Shown piece after piece: positions 34,407 to 42,054 of a stretch of DNA of 64,000 nucleotides; position 1 is the stretch's first letter, and each line of letters begins with the position of its first letter. Made by a program: the position numbers and the translations under genes. The notes under the pieces were generated by a model. It worked only from the letters and a program-made list of their open reading frames with translations. It ran no database searches and was not told where the DNA came from. The DNA is from Maridesulfovibrio frigidus DSM 17176 (lineage in GTDB: Bacteria > Desulfobacterota > Desulfovibrionia > Desulfovibrionales > Desulfovibrionaceae): positions 248,001 through 312,000 of the forward strand of contig NZ_JONL01000003.1 of NCBI RefSeq assembly GCF_000711735.1. The letters are read 5' to 3'.

Positions 34407-34418
34407 GTTATCGATAAC
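34407..34418. promoter_or_regulatory. Palindrome upstream of the truncated rubrerythrin gene, possible Fur/PerR-type operator
   Basis: GTTATCGATAAC is a perfect 12-base palindrome about 73 bases before the start codon. Peroxide-responsive PerR often controls rubrerythrin, but the match to its box is partial. Confidence 0.3.
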
Positions 34419-34479
34419 TTTAGCAAGTAAAAAGTTAGAGTTTAGTAAAAAAATGTGCCGTTTGCGATCTTGAATAGAT

Positions 34480-35496
34480 CTATTTCATTAAAGCGTCCAG
34501 ATCGTGAAGATACTTTCCCCGAGGAAACTTCCTTTTATACCATTTAGTATATTCTACGGCTTTCTCTCGTTGCTTGAGCAGGTGGAAGCAGCGAACAGCC
34601 CCGAATAAAGCTTTTTCGAAATATGGCGTTCCTTGGTATTCTCGCAGGATCTTCCGATACGCCCTGAGCGCGCCATGCACGTCATTAAGTCGATATACAT
34701 ACAACCCACCGATCTGGAGTAGAATTTCTCCCTGCACAGCTTGGCGTTCGGTTAGATCTTCAGCGATAAGGAGGGCGGTCTCAGCATCCTCATGTCGGCC
34801 GGAGTCGGCAAGATAGTGGGCGTAATTAATGATCCAGCGGGCAAGGATTTCGTTAAGTAGGGCATTATCCTTTAACGATGAAGGAATTTCTATTGATGTA
34901 AGGGCTGATAGCGCACTGCGGGCTTCCGCCAGACCTGCCGATTTCGTAAATGGTGATGGAGGTAGCGCTCTGCGTTTTGCAAAGCTGGCGGTCATGTTCC
35001 CGGCTTCAAGGGGAATGGTCGTTTCACTTGTCACAACTTCGACAGCGCCTTCATCCAGAAAGTAAAAGCCTGTTTCGCCATTGTGAGTAATAGTTATATC
35101 TGTCCCACGGATACCTATAGCCCCTGTCGGAGTTTTTATATACGAACCTTTTCGTTTCTCTAGTATGGCCCGAGTTATACCGCGGAAAAGGGTGCCTATA
35201 AAATTGACTTCCGTTCCTGCTAGTTCGTTGCCAAGCATGAATTCGGTTTCTGATGCAAAACTCAGAATTGAATTATCGATAAGCCGAAGTATGGCTTTAC
35301 CGTCTGCCCCCGTGCGCAAAATATCCCCGTTCACTACATTCTGTCCGACTCTTGCCTGCTTGAAGAAGTCTTGCCCGTTACGCCGCAGTTCCACTGTCCC
35401 GTAAATTTGCTCAAGTGAAGCTGTTTGAGATGCTGATACAGCAGGTACCCAGATTAGCAGCACGAGCATGATGGGTAATTGTATAATATATTTCAT
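34480..35496 (-). CDS. Exported FecR-domain protein with C-terminal TPR-like repeats
   Basis: A 338-residue protein with a signal peptide (IIQLPIMLVLLIWVPAVSAS). Residues about 25-160 are a FecR domain (GTVELRRNGQDFF, LRTGADGKAILRLIDNS, and TPTGAIGIRGTDITI with its typical RGT). Residues about 200-338 are helical repeats (HEDAETALLIAEDLTER, VHGALRAYRKILREY). FecR domains occur in periplasmic proteins that bind or sense ligands, often without a sigma factor as here. It is divergent from the downstream envelope operon, with 500 bases between. Function unknown. Confidence 0.78.
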   Translation of the reverse strand: MKYIIQLPIMLVLLIWVPAVSASQTASLEQIYGTVELRRNGQDFFKQARVGQNVVNGDILRTGADGKAILRLIDNSILSFASETEFMLGNELAGTEVNFIGTLFRGITRAILEKRKGSYIKTPTGAIGIRGTDITITHNGETGFYFLDEGAVEVVTSETTIPLEAGNMTASFAKRRALPPSPFTKSAGLAEARSALSALTSIEIPSSLKDNALLNEILARWIINYAHYLADSGRHEDAETALLIAEDLTERQAVQGEILLQIGGLYVYRLNDVHGALRAYRKILREYQGTPYFEKALFGAVRCFHLLKQREKAVEYTKWYKRKFPRGKYLHDLDALMK

Positions 35497-36037
35497 GGAT
35501 ACTTTTACCGTGTTCGAGGTTGGCGTAGGAATAAGATGATTTTACTGCCTGCTTATAAGGCTTCCATTAGCATATGATTTTTTACGTATGAGATATTTGT
35601 ATTACTAAAGATATAACTTCCATCTGTCATTATAGGAATACATTTTATGTCTAGTTGTAAATATTTTTCCTTGTTGTTTGCTACTCCGATAAATAATTAG
35701 CGAAACTAATCTCCCTTTTTTATTAGCGGCTTATGAGACTTCCTACATTACATGACATCTACTTGAATGTTCTGTTTCATATTTGAATATTGTTCGTCTG
35801 TTTTTGGTGACATAAATATAGTATCACCTTATTAAAATATAGATATAATGTTGACATATAGACTGAAGCTCTGTTAGTCGTCTTTTACTCGTTTTTATAA
35901 ATAGGTGTGTTAATGTTTTTTGACGCATCTTTTTATTAAAAAATATTGTGATTTACTGGTAATTATTTATGGTTTCAAATTAAGTTTTCTATTCGGTTTT
36001 TATAATATTAGTGTTTATAATCGGGGTCTTGCAAGTT
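35497..36037. other. Long intergenic region between divergent envelope genes
   Basis: About 540 AT-rich bases with no supported gene. TTGACA at about 35852-35857 and TATAAT at about 35842-35847 are promoter-like words, but they do not form one properly spaced -35/-10 pair. The region should hold the promoters for the FecR gene and for the operon starting at 36038. Confidence 0.35.
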
Positions 36038-37309
36038 ATGTTATTAAGTTCAGCATGCGAAAGTTTCATCAAATATAAATTGAGTTCAATCTCAATTTGT
36101 ATTTTCATTGCTGTATTTAATGCAATAAATTGTTATGCCTCTAATTCGTGTGATGAATATGTGTTTTACGTAGAATCTACTTCGAGGTCTGAGCAAGAGG
36201 CAGATCAAATTGCCAATGGCATTATTGGGGCCCTTCAAGGAAGCAGGGGGGGGAGAGTTTCATTCGCTCTTAAATATCTTAAGAATGTGCCGGGTAACGA
36301 AAGCCGTGTAATATCCTATGCAAGTTATGATTGTGTAGCCCTGTCTATGGTTACTAAGTCTGAGCTTGTTAAAGCTATTACTGCTATTTCGACTGAAGGC
36401 GGGCTAAAAGAAAATCTTTCGACTTATAAACAATTGGGCAGAAGTTTGCTTGTGGAATCTGCCGATGAAAATAAAAAGGTTTACGCATTCTATTCTTTCA
36501 TATGTCCCTTCGATAGTGAGGTCGCTTTTCAAGCTAAAGCTAGCAACAGTGTCCTCGAATTTCGTAGTAACGCTATTCGAATTTCTGCTAGGCAAAATAT
36601 TTTTGTTCGTAAAATCGACGTAGGCTGGTCCGATGGGGCTGTAGCGGAAGCAAGTATATCCGCTATGTTTAGCAATTCCACTGCTGATCAGGTGGTTGTT
36701 TTAGATAACAAATCTGAGATTGAAAATAAGGCTCATGTTTCCCCTCGGTTTGAACGCACTACGGTTAAGATTCCCTTCACGGCTGCTCCGAAAAAGAAGG
36801 TGAAGAAAGCCTCTCCTAAAGGGAAGGACATCATCTCACCTATGGTTCCCGCAAAGGTTAAGACAGCTCCCGTTAAGACTCCCCCAGCGAAGCTTGCAAA
36901 ATCTACTGAAGCTAAGACGGCTAAGTTTGAAAAAAGCAAAGAAATTGTAATAAATAAACCAATTGAAAAAGATCCGAGTGTGAAAGAGTCGCAGGAGTTG
37001 TGGGTTCCTGTTGAGATTGATGATGCCGACTATTCTACTTACTTTGCAATAACAGCAGAGTATTGCGGTGTGGATCAACTTTTGAAAGTTAAATTTGGAC
37101 AGATAACTAGTTCAGCCCTAGAGAGAGCCATATTGGTCGTAACATTGAAAGATGGAACGTCAGAGAAAGCGCTTATTGGAGGGGATATTGTATTTAAAGG
37201 TGTGAGGTCTGGTGTAGATATAGAGGGGCGCTTTGAGGAGGGCGTTAGGTACGAATCTGAAGATTACACATATTCATTTAATGCGACGTTTAGGATTAAG
37301 GGGAATTGA
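36038..37309 (+). CDS. Exported protein of unknown family, first gene of a PMF-type envelope operon
   Basis: About 423 residues from ATG 36038; GTG 36011 is an alternative with weaker support. A hydrophobic segment (ISICIFIAVFNAINCYAS) acts as signal peptide or anchor. Residues about 40-240 and 325-423 look like separate beta-rich domains (AFYSFICPFDSEVAFQAKA is not literal throughout; TYFAITAEYCGVDQLLKVKF is). A Lys/Pro/Ala-rich linker joins them (about 245-320, PVKTPPAKLAKSTEAKTAK), as in TonB- or TolA-like periplasm-spanning proteins. I recognise no family. It begins a run of seven genes in one direction. Confidence 0.65.
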   Translation: MLLSSACESFIKYKLSSISICIFIAVFNAINCYASNSCDEYVFYVESTSRSEQEADQIANGIIGALQGSRGGRVSFALKYLKNVPGNESRVISYASYDCVALSMVTKSELVKAITAISTEGGLKENLSTYKQLGRSLLVESADENKKVYAFYSFICPFDSEVAFQAKASNSVLEFRSNAIRISARQNIFVRKIDVGWSDGAVAEASISAMFSNSTADQVVVLDNKSEIENKAHVSPRFERTTVKIPFTAAPKKKVKKASPKGKDIISPMVPAKVKTAPVKTPPAKLAKSTEAKTAKFEKSKEIVINKPIEKDPSVKESQELWVPVEIDDADYSTYFAITAEYCGVDQLLKVKFGQITSSALERAILVVTLKDGTSEKALIGGDIVFKGVRSGVDIEGRFEEGVRYESEDYTYSFNATFRIKGN

Positions 37310-37310
37310 C

Positions 37311-38807
37311 GTGTGGAAAGAATATAGGGTCATGAGGGCGGAGTTTAAAGAGTGTTGGAGAAAAACTGTCAAAAAAGATTGGCTGAAAAGTCTGTGGTTT
37401 TTTGGGGTGTGGTTGCCAAGTTGTCTTTACAGTCATAGATTTGGGTTTTCGCGTAATAATAAAGAGTTTTCTAAATGTCTTCCTATGATCTTAACAATTT
37501 CCTTACAACTTGTTGTCGTTATTTTTATCACTGTCTCAATATTGTTCTATTCTTCTACGTATTATACTAAAAAAATTGAAAGTACAGAGTTTAAAGTTGA
37601 TGGCCTGGCCCCAGAATCTTCTAATTTAAAATCGTACGTAAAAGATGTTGTAAATGGATTGTTAACTGATGTTAGTCGTTTAAAAGGAAGTGATACTGGA
37701 CCTAAAAATGAGTTCATTATTGACAAGTTAACTAAACTTGAACTGAACTATAAATTTAATTCGAAGACTACCTTGGCTGTTATAGGGGATATTAAATATG
37801 GCAAAGATCAGGTTAAGGGCAATTTTTTTTTACAGGAAAAGTGCACCATGGATAGCTCCATATTTAAAAGCTCTAAAGAGAATGGAGGGGGGCTGCAAAT
37901 TAGTGTTAGAGGATTAGGTAAAAGCATTGCTGAAATTGCACAGCTGTTTTTGAAAGCTTGTGGGGAGGATGCTTCAATGGCAATTTCTTTACGCAGCAAT
38001 TCGACTGGCTTAGAAATGAAAAATGATAATTATATTGGAATTAATGATTTTCATATACGTGAAATAGTTTCCGGAAGTAAACATTTTGATTTCGTTTTCA
38101 ATAATGGCAGTACCTATTTTTTTGAAGGTGAAAAATCTCCATTTTTCTCTAACTTTACAGAGTGCGAAATTATCGTTCCGAGAGAATTTATTCAGTTCAA
38201 AAGTACTCGTATAAAGGATGCCGTGCGTGAGGATGGTAGTGTTTCTGCTATAAACAAGGCGATAATGTATAATCCATTTCTTAGCTCTGATAATTTTTTA
38301 GTTCGAAGTTCTCCTCTATGGTTTATATTGACACTTGTCTTTGCACTGATGGGTAGCGTTTTTGCAGCATATACAAAGGAAAAAATGTCCTATGTGTATG
38401 AATGCAAAGAGCATTGTAAACGAAGAGTTGTATATTTACTCATAGTTCCCATTTTTGGGTCTTTAGGGTTGTTTACTAGTGTTGGACATTACATTTCGCA
38501 AGATTATAAACATATTCTGTTTACTGGTTTTAAATTGAATTGGGAAAGCTTTGTGCTTGATCTTTGGACTTGGAGTAGTGATTCCTCTTTGCTATTTATT
38601 TTGAAAATGTGTTTGCCAGTGGTAGTAGTGGCCCTATTACTTTGTTGGAAAAAAAGTGTTGGACGCACTCTAGTTCATGATTTTGATTTCAAGTGCAAAG
38701 GAATTTGTTCTCGCAACAGTGATAGTTCTGCAAATAAAAAATCGTGGTGCCATGAAAAAAAAAGGGTTGGAAAGTTATACCGTATATTGGGAAATCAGAA
38801 AAAATAG
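37311..38807 (+). CDS. Multi-span membrane protein of unknown family
   Basis: Taken from GTG 37311, which has AAGGGGAA six bases upstream; 498 residues. One span follows a basic N-terminus (LTISLQLVVVIFITVSILFY). A periplasmic domain of about 280 residues comes next. Three spans lie near the C-terminus (WFILTLVFALMGSVFAAY, VVYLLIVPIFGSLGLF, LKMCLPVVVVALLLCW). The tail is basic and cysteine-rich. It starts one base after the preceding stop. No homology recognised; the topology suggests a transmembrane scaffold for the exported subunits of this operon. Confidence 0.6.
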   Translation: MWKEYRVMRAEFKECWRKTVKKDWLKSLWFFGVWLPSCLYSHRFGFSRNNKEFSKCLPMILTISLQLVVVIFITVSILFYSSTYYTKKIESTEFKVDGLAPESSNLKSYVKDVVNGLLTDVSRLKGSDTGPKNEFIIDKLTKLELNYKFNSKTTLAVIGDIKYGKDQVKGNFFLQEKCTMDSSIFKSSKENGGGLQISVRGLGKSIAEIAQLFLKACGEDASMAISLRSNSTGLEMKNDNYIGINDFHIREIVSGSKHFDFVFNNGSTYFFEGEKSPFFSNFTECEIIVPREFIQFKSTRIKDAVREDGSVSAINKAIMYNPFLSSDNFLVRSSPLWFILTLVFALMGSVFAAYTKEKMSYVYECKEHCKRRVVYLLIVPIFGSLGLFTSVGHYISQDYKHILFTGFKLNWESFVLDLWTWSSDSSLLFILKMCLPVVVVALLLCWKKSVGRTLVHDFDFKCKGICSRNSDSSANKKSWCHEKKRVGKLYRILGNQKK

Positions 38808-38820
38808 GCAGGAATAAGAA

Positions 38821-39381
38821 ATGAAAAAACTACTAATCATATTGGTGTTCGTGCTCATAACAGGTTGTGGCCTAAAGAATAATAAAGGCCCCTCTCAGCA
38901 AGATACGAGCAAAATATCCAGTGATGAAATTGTCGATTATGAGTTTGATCTTGATCGTAAGAAAATCTGGCTTGATGAGTTTCTAGAAACTTCTATGGCA
39001 ATCAGGTCTGTCACACAGAACTTGTATCTCCATAATCAGACTGATTATCGGGATAGTATGGCTATCCAGAGCGACATCGTTTTCGATAAGCTTCTTTTTA
39101 GTAATGAGGCATACGAAGAAGTTGTGCAAAATCAGACACAAGGTCTTCGGGATCAACTTATTAAAGCATTGCTGATGGTGGTCCAGATACAGATTGATAC
39201 TGCTGGCCCTGCTGCAGAAACAGAATCTGCACAAAATAAGAAAGCCAGAGCTAATCTTGAACAATTGGATGATCTCGCAGGTAAAAGAGTTGATTTAGAT
39301 ATTACTGGGTTGGGTCTTGAATGCGGCGAGTTGCAGAAATGTATTTCAGAATTTGAAACCATCACAGATAATCGTAAATAG
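38821..39381 (+). CDS. Lipoprotein of the envelope operon
   Basis: A 186-residue protein with signal peptide and lipobox (MKKLLIILVFVLITGCGLKN, Cys at 16). After the lipobox comes a short linker and a mostly helical domain (about residues 35-186) with acidic surface (DEIVDYEFDLDRKKIWLDEF). Helical lipoproteins often dock envelope machines to the outer membrane. It has no recognised family. It starts 13 bases after the preceding gene and ends 10 bases before the ExbB-like start. Confidence 0.65.
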   Translation: MKKLLIILVFVLITGCGLKNNKGPSQQDTSKISSDEIVDYEFDLDRKKIWLDEFLETSMAIRSVTQNLYLHNQTDYRDSMAIQSDIVFDKLLFSNEAYEEVVQNQTQGLRDQLIKALLMVVQIQIDTAGPAAETESAQNKKARANLEQLDDLAGKRVDLDITGLGLECGELQKCISEFETITDNRK

Positions 39382-39391
39382 GAGTGGGGAA

Positions 39392-40186
39392 ATGTTCTCT
39401 AACATTGTTTCTAAGCTCGCCGCAGCGGTGAGTTATTCATCACCTTTTCTGCAATTTTGCGTGTTCTTTGGTATAGGGCTTGTTATATTCTATGGGGTCG
39501 TAGTGCTTTTTAATGTCAACTTCGATATAGATAGAGTCGATGAAAAAGAGCTAGAGGCAACAGTTGATACTTCTGATTCTTTGTCTACTGCGGTGCAGAA
39601 AGCGTATTATCAATCTTTATGTGATGAGCTGGAAAATGCTGACCGGGGTGGCTGTGAGTACTACTTTGACAGTGATTCGAAGTCTTCATCGAAAAAAATG
39701 GTGTCTCCGATCAGTAAAGCCCAAAAACGTAATTCTGCTAAAAATACCGCAAAATTAAATATTAAAGCCAAGGATGATAATTCAGAGCGGCAAGTCACTG
39801 AACCAGTACAAAATATTGTAAAAATTTACACAAAGCAATATGTGCAAAAGCCGCCACATTTTTTCGTGAATGATGCTGTTTGTCAGTATGGGCTAGATTT
39901 TTTTGAAAAAAACATTCTTGAACCATATGAAAGCATAACGAACTTACTTCCTCCTCTTGGTTTTTTGGGAACGATACTAGGTATGACCATGCTGTTTATA
40001 AATAGCGAAGGCGGAATTAAATCCAATTTGAGTTCATCAGGAATGGGGACAGCTCTCCTAAGTACGATACTTGCGCTCTTAATGTATGTAATCTTTGAGT
40101 GGCGTAAAGTCCGTATGCAGCGCAAGGCCGTTGAGTGCATAAATTCAACATTAATTAAAATTACCATGAGATATCCCTCTAATTAG
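39392..40186 (+). CDS. ExbB/TolQ/MotA-like proton channel subunit
   Basis: Started at ATG 39392 with GGAGTGGGGA just upstream; about 264 residues. An N-terminal span (FCVFFGIGLVIFYGVVVLF) and two C-terminal spans (PPLGFLGTILGMTMLFINS; GMGTALLSTILALLMYVIF) reproduce the three-span ExbB/TolQ layout. LGFLGTILGM and the GTALLST turn are the conserved pore helices of this family. Between them is a cytoplasmic region of about 130 residues, longer and more basic than usual. With the ExbD-like partner downstream it should form a motor using the proton gradient. Confidence 0.82.
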   Translation: MFSNIVSKLAAAVSYSSPFLQFCVFFGIGLVIFYGVVVLFNVNFDIDRVDEKELEATVDTSDSLSTAVQKAYYQSLCDELENADRGGCEYYFDSDSKSSSKKMVSPISKAQKRNSAKNTAKLNIKAKDDNSERQVTEPVQNIVKIYTKQYVQKPPHFFVNDAVCQYGLDFFEKNILEPYESITNLLPPLGFLGTILGMTMLFINSEGGIKSNLSSSGMGTALLSTILALLMYVIFEWRKVRMQRKAVECINSTLIKITMRYPSN

Positions 40187-40194
40187 GTGACCAA

Positions 40195-40647
40195 ATGCGA
40201 CATAAACCTAGTCTTATATGGATTTTTTCATTTGCCGATTTGGCCTTTCTGTTAGTTTTGGCTTTGTCCGTTTTACCAACAGCAGATGTTGATTATACAG
40301 AGTTGAAGCTGACAAAAGTCGCCGGGTATGAGCAGCAGCAAGCAGCTTCAGGGAAGGTTAAACAATGGCGCATATATGTATCTGATAATGCTGAATCTAA
40401 ATGGCCTGTTGCTTTGGAAGAGTGGGATGGGAGCGGTAAAAAGTGGATGCCACGGAAGGATATTGACTCAGATGTAAAGTTTGAGGATGAGCTTCACGTG
40501 TTGAAAGACAAGAATATTGAACCTGAATTTCTGGCAGCTGAAAATTCCAAAACAGGCGTGATGCTACGAGCTCTGTCCATAATACAAAAGGTTTGGCCGA
40601 ATGTTGAAATTTTTACCACTGTGAAAACAGCAAAGTTGCAAGAGTAG
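40195..40647 (+). CDS. ExbD/TolR-like subunit
   Basis: A 150-residue protein with a single N-terminal span, IWIFSFADLAFLLVLALSV. The aspartate in FADLAFLLV matches the proton-carrying Asp of TolR/ExbD. The periplasmic part (about residues 35-150) is small and mixed alpha/beta. Its size and order directly after the ExbB-like gene (8-base gap) support the role even though the periplasmic sequence is divergent. It likely forms the rotor or stator core with the preceding protein. Confidence 0.72.
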   Translation: MRHKPSLIWIFSFADLAFLLVLALSVLPTADVDYTELKLTKVAGYEQQQAASGKVKQWRIYVSDNAESKWPVALEEWDGSGKKWMPRKDIDSDVKFEDELHVLKDKNIEPEFLAAENSKTGVMLRALSIIQKVWPNVEIFTTVKTAKLQE

Positions 40648-40650
40648 TGC

Positions 40651-42054
40651 GTGTCGATGATTTATAACAATTGGGCATTGAATAGATATTCCCGTGGTGC
40701 GGGGAATGTGATGCTTTCTCTTTCTGCCGAAGTCGACTCCGCTGTTTCGAAGAATCCTTATAAGGTTTCTATCGCGAAAAATGCGGAGCAGTACTCATTC
40801 CTTATTTCAACATTGTGTTTCATTGTTTTTGTTCTGTTTTACATTTTTGCCGATCCTTTTATGGTTACAGAACCTAAAAAAATTCCTTCTACCATGATGG
40901 CGATGACCATTGTAGAAAGTCCTGTGCCTAAGGTGTCCGCGCCTACGCCCGCCAGCAGTACACAAAGTAATAAACTTGAAGATAAGCACGAGACTCAATC
41001 GCCAAAGACGGTAGAGCCTCTCGTGGATGTCGCGATAAAGACTCCTACTGAGGAAATCGAAGATGCCGCTAAACCAGATGATCAAAATAAAATTCCTGAG
41101 AACATAGAATCTCAAATTGCCCAGAATGAACAGCCTCCAGTGCAAGAGCTGGTGCTGCCTCCAGCGCAGAAGGTTACTCCCATTTTGTCTCAAGTTAAGA
41201 AGAGGACGCGGCCTACTGCAACTAGAAAAGTTGTTGTGCGAAATAAAGCTCCGTTCCCTTCAGCTCAATTACCGGGCGAACAAGATTCTCTTGAGATTGC
41301 TAAATCTATGAGAACTAAATCTGCTGCCAGACAAATCTCAGAGGTAGAAAGTTTACAACCTGTTTCGCGAGGTGTTTTGAATAATTCTGACACATCCGAA
41401 GTCGGATTAATGGCTCCGGTGAGGCGGGTGAGGCGTCCGGCTTCTACTGGTAGAAAGGCTGTAGATTTAAGTCGTGGAGGAATAGAAGTTTCGGATAGTA
41501 AAATAGATTCCGGTGGGGGATTAAAGGTCATTTCAAAGGCAAGAGCTTCTAAATCCGTAGCAGGACGAAGCATTACCCTGCCGAAGGGTGAAAGTGCAGC
41601 TCCGCCTTCACTTGGAAAAGCTATTTCCGGCGGATCGCTCGCAGAGGCTCCTTTACGGTCATCTAAAAAAAGCCCTTCGAAATATCGGATAGCAGACCGC
41701 GATGATCTCGAAGGTCCGATTGGCGCAGACTTAAGCAAATCTCTTGTAAATTTGGGTGGATCGTTGACCACGAAAAAAACAAAAGATGCTGAAATATCTT
41801 TTCGTGAGCTGCCTATTTGTAGCAATCGGAATGAAGCGGACGATTTGATGAGCCGGATAGTTTCGATTTTAATCGATAATCCAGATATTGAAGGCTGTGA
41901 GTTTTCATCACACAAGTTTTCGTTTGAAGGAAAGACTAATAAATTTTCTCTTTCCATTAAGCATCCTTCAAGTGAAAAGAAATATTATGAAAACCGATGT
42001 GTGTTTCTCGAAAATGCTTTGAAATGTTTAGAAAAAAAGACAAGAGGCGAATGA
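40651..42054 (+). CDS. TonB/TolA-like periplasm-spanning protein
   Basis: 467 residues from GTG 40651, or 465 from ATG 40657; both are plausible. A single span (YSFLISTLCFIVFVLFYIF, about residues 49-67) is preceded by a cytoplasmic tail. It is followed by a long Pro/Lys/Ser-rich region (about residues 80-370, PVPKVSAPTPASSTQSNK; RRVRRPASTGRKAVDL) and a small C-terminal domain with paired cysteines (LPICSNR, EGCEFSSHKF, NRCVFLENALKC). This is the architecture of TonB and TolA, which transmit motor force to the outer membrane. No sequence-level TonB motif is obvious, so the analogy is structural. Confidence 0.62.
   Translation: MSMIYNNWALNRYSRGAGNVMLSLSAEVDSAVSKNPYKVSIAKNAEQYSFLISTLCFIVFVLFYIFADPFMVTEPKKIPSTMMAMTIVESPVPKVSAPTPASSTQSNKLEDKHETQSPKTVEPLVDVAIKTPTEEIEDAAKPDDQNKIPENIESQIAQNEQPPVQELVLPPAQKVTPILSQVKKRTRPTATRKVVVRNKAPFPSAQLPGEQDSLEIAKSMRTKSAARQISEVESLQPVSRGVLNNSDTSEVGLMAPVRRVRRPASTGRKAVDLSRGGIEVSDSKIDSGGGLKVISKARASKSVAGRSITLPKGESAAPPSLGKAISGGSLAEAPLRSSKKSPSKYRIADRDDLEGPIGADLSKSLVNLGGSLTTKKTKDAEISFRELPICSNRNEADDLMSRIVSILIDNPDIEGCEFSSHKFSFEGKTNKFSLSIKHPSSEKKYYENRCVFLENALKCLEKKTRGE

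Noticed and set aside
34480-35496. FecR as part of a FecI-FecR-TonB receptor signalling system with the ExbB/ExbD operon
   Set aside because: There is no sigma factor or TonB-dependent receptor nearby, the FecR protein carries a signal peptide instead of the anti-sigma layout, and it is divergently transcribed.
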